A stretch of DNA of 64,000 nt from Buxus sempervirens. Lineage: Eukaryota > Streptophyta > Magnoliopsida > Buxales > Buxaceae. Each line of letters begins with the position of its first letter. The first letter of the stretch is position 1. A program made the position numbers and the translations under genes. The notes beneath the pieces are model-generated. The model saw only the letters and a program-made list of their open reading frames with translations, had not been told where the DNA came from and searched no databases. Shown here in pieces: positions 1 through 12,009 of this stretch. The stretch is taken from NCBI GenBank assembly GCA_947561395.2, contig OX387182.1, positions 45,811,949-45,875,948 on the forward strand, read 5' to 3'.

Positions 1-1743
1 TCGAAATACTGACAGCTGGGGATCCCAGAAAAGCAATGCTGCTTGGATCATGTCCCAGTTAATCGGCACGTTTAACAAGGACAAAGTCTGTCCCATTCAA
101 TCTGCTCACTCCCTTGGAGCTGCCTTGTCCAAGAACGGATCCAGGGGGTATCCCAGGCACACTTTTCTATCCTAGGGAAACGGGTTCTCTCAGATGAGGA
201 TGAAGATGCCATGCCAACTATCCGATCAACCTTCCAAATCAGTTTAAGGTTCCACACCAAACTCTTAATCAGTCCTAAGACATGCAAAATTTCAAGCAAA
301 AAAACTAATCATTAGCAGTTCTAACATGCTTCACAAAATAAAGCAAAAGACACAACCAGCGCGGAATTTAACTCAGGCACACATGGTGTGTGGTCCTAAG
401 GGTTGGCGCCAATGTAGGCGCGACTCCTAGACATACTTGTGTAAAGGAGCACATTCAAGTCCTGATCGGTCTTCTGTCTTTCATCTGTTCTTTCATCTGT
501 TTTTGGCATCGTACCACAGCAAAAATTACAACTTGCCATCGAGGGCGAAGGTTTACAAGATATTTACAAAAAACTTCAAAGAATTCATCCTTAAGGCTGT
601 TGGGAGCCAAAAGGGAGGATACAAATTGCTTTCCCGACGGGTAGGCTAAAAATTCCTAGATCTAGGGTTTAGTGCCCATGTTCTGATCTGGCATGCTTTC
701 ATCTGTTTGTCTGATCTGGCCGGCTTTCGTCTGCTCTAAAAAACCAATCTGGACTTAAAGTGCTCCCAGCGGACTCTAATGGGTCAAGACCCATAGCATA
801 CAGGACTCCATGCATGGATCTGGGGTGGTTCCCCTGATCATGGTTAGGTGAGTTTCCTAAGCTAGGGCCGAGATAGCCCAGCATCTAGGGTTTACTCCAT
901 TTGATGCAAAAAGCGGGGGTTGCTGCCCCTGATGGACTCTGAATTTTATTCCAATTTTATTCATCATTCACATCCTACTCACCCTCTCATGCTCAACGCA
1001 AGGTTCATTCAGAAACGTTAGGTGGGGAAGGATACCCAGCCCGAGACATAAGCCTACAAGGGTCTGGACCAGTACTAAATCCTCGCGTGCCACGGCAAGA
1101 AACCAGTGGTGCTAATGGACTCCAGCAAACTGGGGGGATGGGTTTACCCTGCTTTCCTCGGCAAGCCACGGGAGCGTAGGTGCTAATACCATCCCAAAGA
1201 TCAGTTCATAGGAATCAGAAGGGTAGGCTGCTAGAGAGGTCTAGGTTTGGTAAAGAAGTAGCAATATCCGATTTCACTCATCTACCAAGGGTCGGATCAT
1301 TCACGCAGCCTCCCTCGTGCGTGTCACCCCACGCAGTTTATCTCACAAGAACGGAAATAAAAATCCATCCACGGTGTGGTGGTGTGCCCGTGTGTGCAGT
1401 TGGGCTGCGTGCTGTGTCTACACAGGTGAGTTTTGTCTAGATTTTGTTGGTAAAGGGATTGTTACTGTCTCGTATAGTAAGGCGCAGAATTAGCACGCAA
1501 TACGAGATTCCGGGAGAGTCCCCAAGTAAGTGGGGGGTCACAAGGGACCGCTTAAATCCCACTTGCCTTAGGCAATTATCGCGTCCCTTTGACAGGACTC
1601 CCCAGAACACGTAATTACGCGTATTCTATATCTTACTAAACGAGGTAGTAAGAAACCCTAAAAATCAACTAAATCTCTCTTATGCTGACTCACCCAACCA
1701 GGGTCCTACTGGGCTGGACTTGTCCCCAGCAGAGTCGCCAGGC
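1..1743 (+). mobile_element. Internal 3' part of a family B LTR element (non-coding, unrecognised)
   Basis: No convincing protein is encoded; the open frames here are short and resemble nothing I know. I assign the stretch to the interior of an LTR element because the bases just before 1744 (CCCAGCAGAGTCGCCAGGC) recur in diverged form before the LTR at 40856 (ACCAGCGGAGACCAGGT). In both places they abut a TGTGC start. The 1500-1640 part also resembles 40680-40780. The 5' LTR would lie upstream of the window. The 380-1440 part is unexplained. Confidence 0.4.
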
Positions 1744-2859
1744 TGTGCGCGCGTGGGAAACGCGGCACGGGGTAATTCGGAGTCGCCACCGCCTGATGGG
1801 GTGCAGGCGGACACCTGGGTGCCTAATCTTGCCTATTAGGGCTTTTTGGTCTGCGGCTTGAGATTCTAAGTCTGTTCTCGGTTGTGGTCCGGGGAAGTCC
1901 GTAGACACCCCGGTCCACCCCGTCGGATGACGGGTCCCGTGGGTTCCCTGGTTTGAGTCAGCTTACATAGGTCTCACCTGATTCCTAATCCGATATGCAA
2001 TTTTGGTTAAGTCTGGCGGGACCACCTGAGTGGTGTGGGTCCCTTTAATTGCTTTTATCTTGATTACTTAGGTGATCTGAGTCTGGTGGGGTGGGCCCCG
2101 TTGGAAGGCCCACGGTATCCTTGGTGGGCTTAGTGAAGCCCGTGTACCCTTTGTGGGCCTCGGTCTAAGCCTAGGAGGCCTTGTGGGCTTAGGTTAATGA
2201 GTTGATTTCACTTAATTTATTTAAGTTTGAACTTTTAGGTGATTTTCATGCAAAGGGTTGGACTGCATTGGTTTGCGGGCCCCTGGGTGGGCCCCCATGG
2301 TGGTTGCCAAATAGTATTGATTTATCTTTCTTGAGTCGAGCCAAAGTGGATTGGTCTTTGGGCTTGGGGCCCATAGCCCAATTTTAGGCTTGAAAGCCTG
2401 AGTTCTAGAAGTGTAGGGTTTGCACCCTAACTTGGGTTGACTAATGGGCTTTGGTGGGCCCGATAGGCCCTTGCCCTCGGTCTCGGCCAAACCACGCAAT
2501 TCATGCATCAATTTCACATAACAAGGCTCGGGTGGGCCGCATTGGGTTTGGCCCGCCCGGTTCAAATTGTTCATTTCACTTAAGTTATTTAATGGCATGC
2601 TTTGGTGTTTATTGGGCTGGGTGGGCCCCGTTGGAAGGCCCACTGGAAGTCAAGTTGGACCGGGAGTCCAAGTCCCATGTCGGGTTTCCGGGTGACCCAG
2701 AAACCCTATTGGTTTATCCGGTTCGGTTCAGAAATATCATTCACATCTAGCAATAATCACACAAAAAGACACAAGATAAACACTATGTCAGAAAAAAAAA
2801 CTGGCTTATTATGCTGGGTCCAAGGGGAGGTACCCGGGGTATGCGCCGACCTCGAGCAC

Positions 2860-3095
2860 TAGGCGCGAGGTAGGCGCGGGTCGGCGGACCAAAAACACGA
2901 AAAAACACACAAAAAACGAGGTGGGCGCGAGGTTCGCGCGAGCTGAGCGCGAGCTTCGCGCGAGATTCGCGCGAAGGTGCGCGCGAACTTCGCGCGAGCC
3001 TCGCGGATACTCGCGGGCTTCGCGCGAGCTTCACGCGAGCCTCGCGGATACTCGCGAGCTTCGCGCGAGCTCGGCGGATACCCGATGCTCTGTTT
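2860..3095. repeat. CpG-rich palindromic word island in LTR B1
   Basis: This is an array of overlapping CGCGAGCTTCGCGCGAG-like words in an otherwise ordinary-composition LTR. It is framed by GGGTATGCGCCGACC on one side and GGCGGATACCCGATG on the other. The alanine/arginine-rich open frames on both strands are by-products of the repeat. A second smaller island with GGGTATGCGCCCACC lies at 4205-4300. Confidence 0.7.
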
Positions 3096-3690
3096 TTTTG
3101 TTTCAAACTCCATTTCTGAGCTACTTTTAAGGTCTGTAACTCATTTTTTAGGCTCTGTCATCCCTCCCAGGGCTTCGGCCACCCCCCAGAAGTTACTTAA
3201 ACTTGCGTTCAAATTAATCTAAACATGCTTCATGCTTCATCCTACAACCCAAAATCTCTTAAAAGAAAACAAACCCGATAAAAAACTGATACAGAGGCAT
3301 TAACATCTTAAACAAAAGGGAGGGGGATGGGAGCATGCTTGCAGGGGCACCACAAGGAGCAAGTAGCATAGGCAGGGGGTTGGGGGGCATATTAGCAGGT
3401 ACAACACAATAAAAACAAAAAAAAAACAGCATGCACACATTGCATGCACTTTCCTCCAACCAACTTAACCTCAAGCATTCACACTAATATCCGAAGAAGG
3501 GGAGGAGGAGGGGGGTTTACAGGGGTACAATGGATCACTTAACATGAGGGAACAAACTCCCTTTTAAAGCAACGAAAACAGGCCCGGCCATAGCATTAAG
3601 CAGGCCCGAATAGTTTGTGGGGAACTCTCTCAACATACCTTAAGCTCCCGGTGGATCTCTTCCTTACTTAGAGACCCTCCATACGGCAAA

Positions 3691-3750
3691 GTGAAGCAAG
3701 TGCATATTAAGTGAAGCAAGTGCATATTAAGTGAGGCAAGTGCATATTAA
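3691..3750. repeat. 20-bp tandem repeat, three copies
   Basis: Three consecutive units of GTGAAGCAAGTGCATATTAA are present; the third has one A-to-G change. It lies inside LTR B1. Confidence 0.9.
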
Positions 3751-4543
3751 ACTACCATGGGAACAAACTCGTGCTCAGGGACGAAAACAAGCTTAGCAAA
3801 CTTATTAGCAACTTCTCATTTCATTTCAATATATGTATATCAAGCATGGTGGGTAATAATACCTGGGGATCCTAAGACCCGCTTGAGTTGCGTGGGCTTC
3901 TCCTTGCAACGGGGCAAGAACTGGAGCACCTTCTTTCCTGCTCCAACAGCGACCACAGCAACCGGCCTCCGCTAGCTTGTGTGGGGATGAAGAAGAAGCA
4001 AGAACAGGGGAGTGTCGAATCAAGGTGGGGGGGGGGGGGCTTGGGGTGGCCAAAGTGACCGAGACAGGTAGGGTTTTTGGGTTGGAAGAAGCTTGGACAC
4101 TGCACCTTAAAAAAACCTTCAACCGAAGCTCTCCAACCTCACAAAAATGTCTGAACCACCAAAAAATGCCGAACCCTTTGCGCGAGCACTCGCGCGGCTT
4201 TTATAGGCCAAGAAAAAAGGGTATGCGCCCACCTTGGCGCCCAGCTCAAGGTGGGCGCATGCTCGCTCGCCACGTCCGCGCGAGCGGCATAATGATGAAA
4301 ATCATTTAATGCCGCCGCTCGCCGGACGTAAAAATCTAAAAATTTGGATTTAGTCCCTGGCAATTTTTGGTAAAATCCGATATTCTTGGATTTTTACAGA
4401 TTTAGTCCCTGGGATATTTCGAATGTTTGGATATTTACGGATTTGATCCCCGAGATATTTTCCTGCGCAACTCGCCACGTGTGCAGCTTTTTGCCACGTG
4501 CGCAGATTGCCGGTTTTGCTGCTCGGAAATTTCATCAGCTCAT

Positions 4544-5400
4544 ATTTTCTTCATCCGGACTCCGATCTGGGCAAACTTAGTTTCATTAGAATCGTATCGG
4601 AGCCCTCCATCCCATGACCTAGGGGTAGGCCTCCGGATCGGATTTTAGCAGAAAGTCAACTTTTGGCTCTGCTCAAGTTTGACCACCCGCAGAACCTTCA
4701 TCCGGACCCCGATTCCTGCAAACTCAGTTGCGTTGGAACCGTGTCGAGATTCTCTATCCAATGACCTAGGGGTAGGCCTCTGGATCGGATTTTAGCAGAA
4801 AGTCAACTTTTGGCTCTGCTCAAGTTTGACCACCCGCAGAACCTTCATCCGGACCCCGATTCCTGCAAACTCAGTTGCGTTGGAACCGTGTCGAGATTCT
4901 CTATCCAATGACCTAGGGGTAGGCCTCTGGATCGGATTTTAGCAGAAAGTCAACTTTTGGCTCTGCTCAAGTTTGACCACCCGCAGAACCTTCATCCGGA
5001 CCCCGATTCCTGCAAACTCAGTTGCGTTGGAACCGTGTCGAGATTCTCTATCCAATGACCTAGGGGTAGGCCTCTGGATCGGATTTTAGCAGAAAGTCAA
5101 CTTTTGGCTCTGCTCAGGTTTGACCGCCTGCAGAACCTTCATCCGGACCCCGATTCCTGCAAACTCAGTTGCGTTGGACTCGTGTCGAGATTCTCTATCC
5201 AATGATATAAAGCAAGGTACTTGGCACGAAATTCGAGGAAAAGTCAACTCTCGGCTTTTCCTTAAGTTTGACTGCCCGCAGAACCTTCATCCGGACCCCG
5301 ATTCCTGCAAACCCAGTTGCGTTGGACTCGTGTCGGGATTCTCTATCCAATGGTATAAAGCAAGGTGGCCAATTTTCACTTGATCAAAAAGTCAACTTTT
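4544..5400. repeat. 147-bp tandem repeat array in LTR B1
   Basis: Units start at AGAACCTTCATCCGG at 4691, 4838, 4985, 5132 and 5280, giving a period of 147, 147, 147 and 148 bases, with a diverged unit upstream from about 4544. The first two complete units appear identical and the third differs at about three bases, so the array expanded recently. Related single or degenerate units occur in B3 (23540-24060) and B4 (43380-43500). Confidence 0.9.
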
Positions 5401-7376
5401 CACCCCTTAGGGTTTGACTTTCTGTCCAGGGTTTGTATTTTTGGTTTTTTTTTTTCCATTTTTTTTTGTGGGAGCGCAAAAATGAGGTGCTTACACCTGG
5501 ATTTGTCACTACTGAAAGCATGCGTAGGGTTATCCAAGAACTAGGCTAGCATCTTGTTTTTCTTGCTATAGGTGTGTGTTGTATCATGATTGTGTTACCT
5601 CCTTTAAGTTGCTGTTGTGACTACATGTGATCTCTTCAGTAGTTTTTGCATCCATCATATTGGCATGATCATCCCTTTGTTAACTAGAAGCATGGTTAGT
5701 TACTTTAGGTAAATCCTTGTTTTGGTCAAGTATGCATGCCTAGAAATCAGGTTTTCACCCTTAGGTTACCCAGCTTGTCTTTCTCTCTTTAATCCTACTT
5801 TGAGGATGTTTTGTTTGATGCCTTCCTAGTGAGAATGAGTGTGTGCTCCTTTTAAGAGCAAAAGACCGAAACAGGGATGCTTGATCCCTGTTTAGGTGCT
5901 GTTATGGCAGGATCAAGAAGGGGGGAGGGGGAACTCCCACCCATTCCCTTGTGTTTGATCTTGAAGACCCCAAGGAAAGTGAGACAAATGGCTCCATTCG
6001 GACCACTGTGGGCCCACACAGGGGCCCACAGAGACCCTATACATGTTCACAAACCCCCTGAACTGATTTTATGCTAAAAAATGTAACAAGTGTTTTTTGC
6101 AGGTTGCCCGAAATCTCAGGTCGGTTTTGGGCAATCCCTGGGTTAACCGAAATTAAATTTCGGTTATCTTCAAAATTTCCAAAACCCTAATTTGTGATGC
6201 TTGGTGGATTTGTTGCATTGTTTAAGCTGAACCGACTGAGCCAACAAGGTTTCCGGGTCAACCAGAAACCCAAAGTGGTACATGGGCTGCTGAGCCTAAT
6301 TGGATCCTTTTGTGGGCCTTCCAACGAGGCCCACACAGTCCAAAATCACTTTACACTAAATAAAGATAATTAAAACAAACTAAGTGGGCCAAACCCGATG
6401 AGGCCCACCAAAGCCCAATAAAAAGTGAAGCATGCTAGCTTAGTGTAAGAATGGTTTGGCCGTGACCATGGGCATGGGCCTGTTGGGCCCACTAAGCCCA
6501 TCAATTCAATTGGGCAGGGTCCAATACCCTAACCCCTTGAACCATGGACCATCCGGTCCAAGTCTAGACCAATGGGCCCCAAGCCCAAGGTCTAGCCCAC
6601 TTTTGGAAACTTAAAAAAGATAAATCCGATAAAACACTTGGCTACCATGTGTGGCCCACCCAATGGGCCCGCAAACCAACCCGGCCCACATTTGCATGGA
6701 AATCACTTAATTCTCAACTTAAACTTTAAAGTAAAATCAATTCATCGAACCAAAGCCCAAAGGGCCTCCCAGGCTTTGATGGAGGCCCACCAGGGGATAT
6801 GTGAACTTACCAAAGCCCACCAAGGAGACCGTGGACCTTCCAACGGGGCCCACCCAATCAAACTCAGATCATTTAAATAAACAAAGATAAAAGCAATGAA
6901 AGGGACCCACATTGTAACACCCCGAACCCGGGTCAGTGCAAACCGGCACCCGACCCGAACCAGGTTCGCTACTGTAACAACCTGAATTTAGTTCAACAAC
7001 CAAATCCGAGGTGTTACTGGCCCATATCAAACATATCATCAATAATATACCAGACCAAAGAATTAAAATCCATTCACTTTATTATAATATCAGAGTTGCG
7101 GAAACAAGTATGTGCGGAAGTGTAGTTTAAAATCCTCAAATAACATATAGTTTGATCATCAAATATTAATATAAAAGTCTGGTAAAATAAACTGGTTACT
7201 ATCTCTCTCTTATCTCTCTAATACATCAAATCCAAATGAATAATAATAATCTAATCAAAAGGGCTAAGTCTATGTCATTCATCCACCTCAAACAAGATCC
7301 GGATAATAGTAATCCTCCGGTGTATACTCAGCTATCTCTCCATGGAAATCACTAAGATCCCCCTCTCGCATATCAG

Positions 7377-7433
7377 CTGAAAAATGAAATAAAAGTAGGG
7401 TGAGATACGAATATCCCAGTAGGTAACACATGC
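7377..7433 (-). promoter_or_regulatory. Conserved palindrome plus TTTTTCAG block of LTR A1
   Basis: On the minus strand this reads CTACTGGGATATTCGTATCT, then a T-rich tract ending TTTTTCAG. The same block occurs in all seven family A LTRs. It resembles a branch/pyrimidine tract/splice acceptor; the function is inferred. Confidence 0.5.
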
Positions 7434-8499
7434 ATGGTTAAACAGTTCATATAAGTAAAGTAACAGTTCATGCACGATTAAGCAATATCGACTAATCAGG
7501 CTCGTATAATCATTCATATCATTCATGAATACAAAACAGTTTGATAAAAAGTTCTAGAAATGAATTTCAGCAAGTTTTAATATAAGAATCCAATATCAAG
7601 ATCAATAACATGATTCACACTTTGTTAGGATGCACTAAGCAGTAACATCCGATCAATATCCCAATCACATGCCTCCAGCATGTATTCAATTATAATATCA
7701 AGTGTTGTGATTTCAGTGTCAATGTAGGACTCACAAAGATAGATAAACCTTTTGAGATGATTCTCAACCAATTGTTATACCACCGTGCGACTTAGGAGCA
7801 ATGCTACTAATGATACTCAAGTCCCATGCAGCGTAGCTTAGACAAGAGCCGTAGTCATTGACTTACTGCACACGTACCCATCAGAGTTGGCATGTACCAC
7901 CAGCATGCAGCACCAGAATCAATACATGGAGATGGTCGTTTATCCACATGTACAGGGAATCACCAGCGGCTCACTGGGGTGTCCCTCCAGACATAGGACC
8001 TTCCCAGACAAACTAACTTGCAAAGGAAGCGCGTCGCATATAGGAGTAACTCAACCCAAATGACATATCCCTCAGCTATCTAGCTACAACTATGGATCCA
8101 TAACCAGCTATGCCCACTAGACTCCAAAATTCCCTAAAATATAATATTTCTATAAGGGTTGGTGCCTAGCGGCATATAAAGGTTAAATCTGTCAATTTAC
8201 TTCAATATTCGGTCATCTGAATTCTGAATTCTCTTTATAAAGTTTTCTAACTTATAGTGTCATTTAGAAGATGTTCTAGTAATTAAATACAAGTTAGGTT
8301 TTCCAAAAACTAGGTTTCTCCATTTCTTTCAAAGTTTGGCAACTAATGTCCTAAATACCTTCCTAATTTATTTTTCTGTAAAACACGGAATTAGATAGTT
8401 TATTTTTGTCTTAAAACATCTTATTTAATCATTAAAATTGTCTAAAAATAGTTTGGAATTGAATCAGGGTGTAAAAATATGAAAATCTACAAAATCTGA

Positions 8500-8660
8500 A
8501 CAGAGCGCCTAGGATCGCTCAGGATCGCCCCGGCGGTCTGTGGTCGGCGGTAGTTCAAAATCGAACTCCGACGATACGTCTTCAAGCGGTCTACGGCGGT
8601 CTGAAATTTAATACGAGCGCCTAAGATCGCCGACGATCGCCGAGACAGTCGAGGTCGGCG
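8500..8660. repeat. GATCGCC word island in LTR A1
   Basis: Two similar halves are each built of GAGCGCCTAGGATCGC-like, CGGCGGTC and TCGGCGGT words. CpG density is much higher than in flanking sequence. The position within the LTR is comparable to the islands in the other family A LTRs. Confidence 0.6.
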
Positions 8661-9613
8661 GTCGTTCGAAAACGATCAGAATCAGTTCCAAAACATGATT
8701 TTTCTTGTCTAAACTTATTCTAACATATATATAACATGATTATCAACATATATACATCATTATATATCATAAAAACATACTTTTGTCGATTAATCACATG
8801 TAAAGCCAAAAACAAAGGAAAACGGTGTCACCTACCTCTTGAACGAATGTTCCTCTTCCTCTCTTCCTTCAACAACGATTCTCTATCACCCAGCAACACT
8901 CTGGACGATGAAGAACTCAAAAACCCAAGCTTTTCTTCTCCCTCTTCTTTTTCTTCTCCTTCGGTTGATCGTTCGCTCAAGGCTGTCGCTTGCGGCTATT
9001 CAATACGAGCGAGAATACGAAGTATAAATTTAGGTTATTAAACTAATACTTATACTCGCTTATCCCATGTATCTCACATACACCAAACTCCATACACACG
9101 CCCAACCAGAATACATACCTCGATATCTCATGATCGGACGGTCAGATCTACGTCCAATTCTGGATCTCTACTAATTAGATCATCCCCTACAATAATAAAT
9201 TATTTCTATCAATTATAACTCTCACTAATATTATTTATTAATTTAATTTATTATTTAAGGAAAATTCGGGGTTTTACACACACCACTCAGGGGATCCTAC
9301 CAGACTTAACCCAATTGCATGCCGGATTAGGAATCGGGTGAGAAATCAATGAGTTGACTCAAACCAGGAGAACTCTATGGGAACCGTTAACCGACGGGGC
9401 GGACCGAGGTGTCTACTGACTTCCCCTGACCGTAACTGAAAACCTACTTAAAATCTTAAACTGCAGACCAACCCAATAGAAAAGCTTAGGCACCCAGGTA
9501 TCCGCCTGCACCTCATCAAGTGGTGGCAACTCCAAATTACTGTTTTACCCTCCCGAAGGCACTCATGACTCCGTGCGCCTCGCCGTTGTGCGATCTACCC
9601 CACGCACAACTAC

Positions 9614-9863
9614 GGATCTCTATCACTGTGGTAGGTTTAGGCCAATCTGTAACTGCCTGAACCTTGGCTAAGTCTACTGAAATACCCTCACCTGAGATGA
9701 TTTGACCAAGGAAAGAGATCTGCCTCAACCAAAACTGCCATTTACTGAACTTGGCATATAACCGATGGTGCCTCAAAGTCTGGAGTCTACTCTCAAATGA
9801 CCAGCATGCTCCTCCTGGGTTTTGTAGTATACCAAAATATCGTCGATGAAAACCAGCACAAAA
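9614..9863 (-). pseudogene. Ty3/gypsy reverse transcriptase fragment (end of RT domain)
   Basis: Reading from 9863 downward, the frame gives VLVFIDDILV, the catalytic FIDD box of gypsy RT. It then gives the KFSKWQFWL, SFLGQIIS and GISVDLAKVQAVTDWP motifs, ending at EIRS, where family members normally continue into the FLGL motif. The piece is cut at 9608 by LTR B2 and separated from the upstream RT (12344 onward) by LTR A2. There are internal frame breaks around 9780. It is the C-terminal RT part of the same element as the next two gypsy entries. Confidence 0.85.
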
Positions 9864-10859
9864 TGTAAGATCCCGAATTTTGGTTAATATTAATATCGAG
9901 AATTAATAAAAGAATTCCTTTATTGATAAAAGTTAATTCTGGAATTTCAGATAACTGAGGAACAAGGGCAGATTCGGAATTTCTGGAAATAAAGGAGCAA
10001 GTTATATTTTAAAGGTATGTGCTGGTTATATTTTAAAAGGGAATAGATAATTAAATTATGAAATTTATTTAGATGGGTTTGGATATAATTTATTATTGTT
10101 GGAGCGGAAAGTATTAATCAAGAGTCAAGAAGTGTTGGTGTATAGTGGCTAGCATGGGGTGAGCACTCGGCAAAGCAAAAGTGGTTTGAGCGCCAAAATT
10201 AAGTCTATAAATAGACTGAGTAATTCAAGCGGTGGTTCGTTTGTTTGGTCGACGAAGAATTAGAGGGCTGAGCAGTGGAAGTTGTCTGAGTTCAGAAGAT
10301 TGGTGGAGTGATAAGGTTGGGAGATCATCAGAGGAAATTCCTCATTGATCGGAGGTGTTCAACAACTGCAGTCGTGAGGTGCGACCAGGTCTGTTGCTGG
10401 TATCAGGAGAAGATCAATTACAGGTGAGTTAGTAGCAAGTTAGGTTAAATTGGATTAGTAAATGGAGAACAAGCTCAGATCTAACTGGATCTGGATTTTC
10501 GTGTGGAATAGAAACCATCGCCGGTAGGAATTTCCATCTCAAAGGCGTTCGAGCAGAGGATTGGAAGCTAGAAGATCTAATTAGCAAACCAAGTAAGTAG
10601 CACCAGATTTCAATCTCGTTTTTGCAACCGATTGCATGATTTTGATTGGATCTATATGTTGCAAGTTAAGATTAACAATGGAAATTGTTTTTAAGTGCGA
10701 ATGGTCGAATCGGAGCATGACCTTAGTTAGATTAATTTCAAATTGAATTGATTGAGTTGTTAGAGGTGTCAGGAGGTTGGAATTGTCATCGTAGAAGCTC
10801 CAATTTAGGTCAGTCATATCGGAATCAAAGTTACAGAGGCTAGAAATGGTTGTCGGGAA

Positions 10860-10985
10860 ATTATGGGGGTATACGCTGAGTGCCGCTCATTGGCATTACC
10901 TGACGGCACTCAACGGTAGTTCAAATAGGGTATCCGCCGACTGCTGCCTAGTATCGCCCACTAAGCGGAAGTCAGCGAACCTGTT
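10860..10985. repeat. Word island in LTR A2
   Basis: GAGTGCCGCTCATTGGCA and ACGGCACTCAACGG form partial inverted repeats, followed by GGGTATCCGCCGACTG and CGCCCACTAAGCGG. The GGGTATCCGCC opener also occurs in the A5 island at 24905, and a similar GGGTATGCGCC occurs in LTR B1. Confidence 0.5.
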
Positions 10986-11950
10986 CATTTCTCCAGTTGA
11001 GTTCAGCTGAGCCATGCTAATCCAAATTTTGCAATTCTAAGGGTTCCAAAACTTGCCTAGGATCTGAATAGAGATGCTAGGAGTATTTATAAATGTTTGT
11101 AAACTACTGAGTTTTATTCCATTAATTACTTGGAGGATTTATGAGGGTTAAAGTTAAGTTTTGAGGTGATTGTGAGGGACTTGGTCGCTGGTTTAGTACT
11201 ATGAGTTCCTGGTTTGGTTTGTCTCATGCTTTACTATCAATTTCTGTTTTGTGACACTTTTAAGTGGAGTTTTATCAAATGTTAGTATGCTGGACAGAAT
11301 TTATAAAAGTGGTTTTCTTGAGCTATTTGCTTACAAAAATTTGTTTGCATATTGATCCTTAGTTTGAAAATACATTTGGGTTTCTATAAGATATTGTTTT
11401 GGTCCTGAGTGACCCAGATGAGTTGGTTTGTGATGGTAATACCAGAGGTTGGTATATTTTGTTGTTACCAGAGGTTGGTTGGTGTGTGAGTTTTCCTGTT
11501 TTGGTCTAACTTGTCCCGGATCCAAGACTAAGCTTAGTAATGTAATGAGTTGCCTTTATTGTGGTAATTGCATGACCATGAGTGTTGCCATGATCAGGGT
11601 AGAGCAGCTCGTGATCCTTGGTAGGTCGAGTTGTCAATGCCGAAACCCGGAGTAAGCCGGCATTGGATGACAAAGTTCCTTGGTAGGCAGTCATTTCAGA
11701 GTTCCGTGTCTATGTTGACCGGGCTGTGTTTCAGGAAGCTTGGATGTCGCTCTGGCATGTAAATTACACAATACAAGTGAACTCCATGACATTGGCCACG
11801 TGTGTGTGGTTTATGATTGCTGTTTGATTTTGGGTTGTATTCTAACATTGAGAACTTGTGATTTCCAACCGTATGCTCGTTCTTATTGGTTATTCGTGGT
11901 TGTATATTATTCGTGGCATATCTTAGAAATGTTATAAACTGTTTTCTCAT

Positions 11951-12009
11951 GCATGTGTTATTTGCTGGAATATTCGTATCTCATTATGTTTATTTTGTTT
12001 TGTTTTCAG
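11951..12009 (+). promoter_or_regulatory. Conserved palindrome plus TTTTCAG block of LTR A2
   Basis: GAATATTCGTATCTCATTA is followed by a T-rich tract ending TTTTGTTTTCAG. It aligns with the blocks in A1, A3, A4, A5, A6 and A7. Confidence 0.5.

Larger units (their letters stand above)
1744..5495 (+). mobile_element. LTR B1, probable 3' LTR of a family B element
   Basis: It begins TGTGCGCGCG and ends GAGGTGCTTACA. It shares its body with B3 (20503-24096) and B4 (40856-43566): the 'GATGGGGTGCAGGCGGACAC' block, repeated GGGCCC-rich stretches near 2090-2650, and a tail of diverged AAAGTCAACTTTTGG-type repeats. It has no coding capacity. No left duplication of the CCTGG that follows it is found, so it is more likely the 3' LTR of a longer element than a solo LTR. 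Length is about 3.75 kb. Confidence 0.6.
6913..9278 (-). mobile_element. Solo LTR A1 (family A)
   Basis: Read on the minus strand it runs from TGTAAAACCCCGAATTT to CGGGTTCGGGGTGTTACA. Flanks are CACAT (6908-6912) and CACAC (9279-9283), a one-mismatch 5-bp duplication. It is inserted in LTR B2: the flanking sequence resumes at the same point of the GTGTGGGTCCC block. No protein is encoded. Family A termini are typical of plant Ty3/gypsy LTRs, but that assignment is inferred. Confidence 0.8.
5513..9608 (-). mobile_element. LTR B2, short family B solo LTR on the minus strand, interrupted by A1
   Basis: On the minus strand it starts TGTGCGTGGGG and ends TGCTTTCA. The 5-bp duplication ACTAC is found at 5508-5512 and 9609-9613. 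The 9283-9600 and 6090-6912 parts match B1 and B3 in reverse complement. Removing A1 leaves about 1.7 kb, half the length of B3, so it is internally deleted or a short variant. It sits in the gypsy pol fragment. The 5513-5870 part matches the other B copies only weakly. Confidence 0.6.

Noticed and set aside
380..440. Primer-binding site suggested by TTGGCGCCAATG
   Set aside because: It is only a partial resemblance to known TGGCGCC-type sites, no 5' LTR end precedes it, and the following bases do not match a tRNA 3' end that I can identify.
2783..3222. Several overlapping Arg/Ala/Ser-rich open frames on both strands
   Set aside because: They are by-products of the CGCGAGC repeat island; no frame is preferred, there is no homology, and they lie inside an LTR.
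4544..5400. CRISPR-like regular repeat
   Set aside because: Units are contiguous 147-bp tandem repeats with no unique spacers, in a plant retrotransposon LTR.
1744..5495. Calling B1 a solo LTR
   Set aside because: The CCTGG after its end has no partner before its start, and the bases before the start match the pre-LTR region of B4, which suits a 3' LTR of a longer element.
8736..9041. Ser-rich 101-residue open frame
   Set aside because: It is inside solo LTR A1 on the opposite strand to the LTR, over a TCTTCTC-rich stretch, with no recognisable domain.
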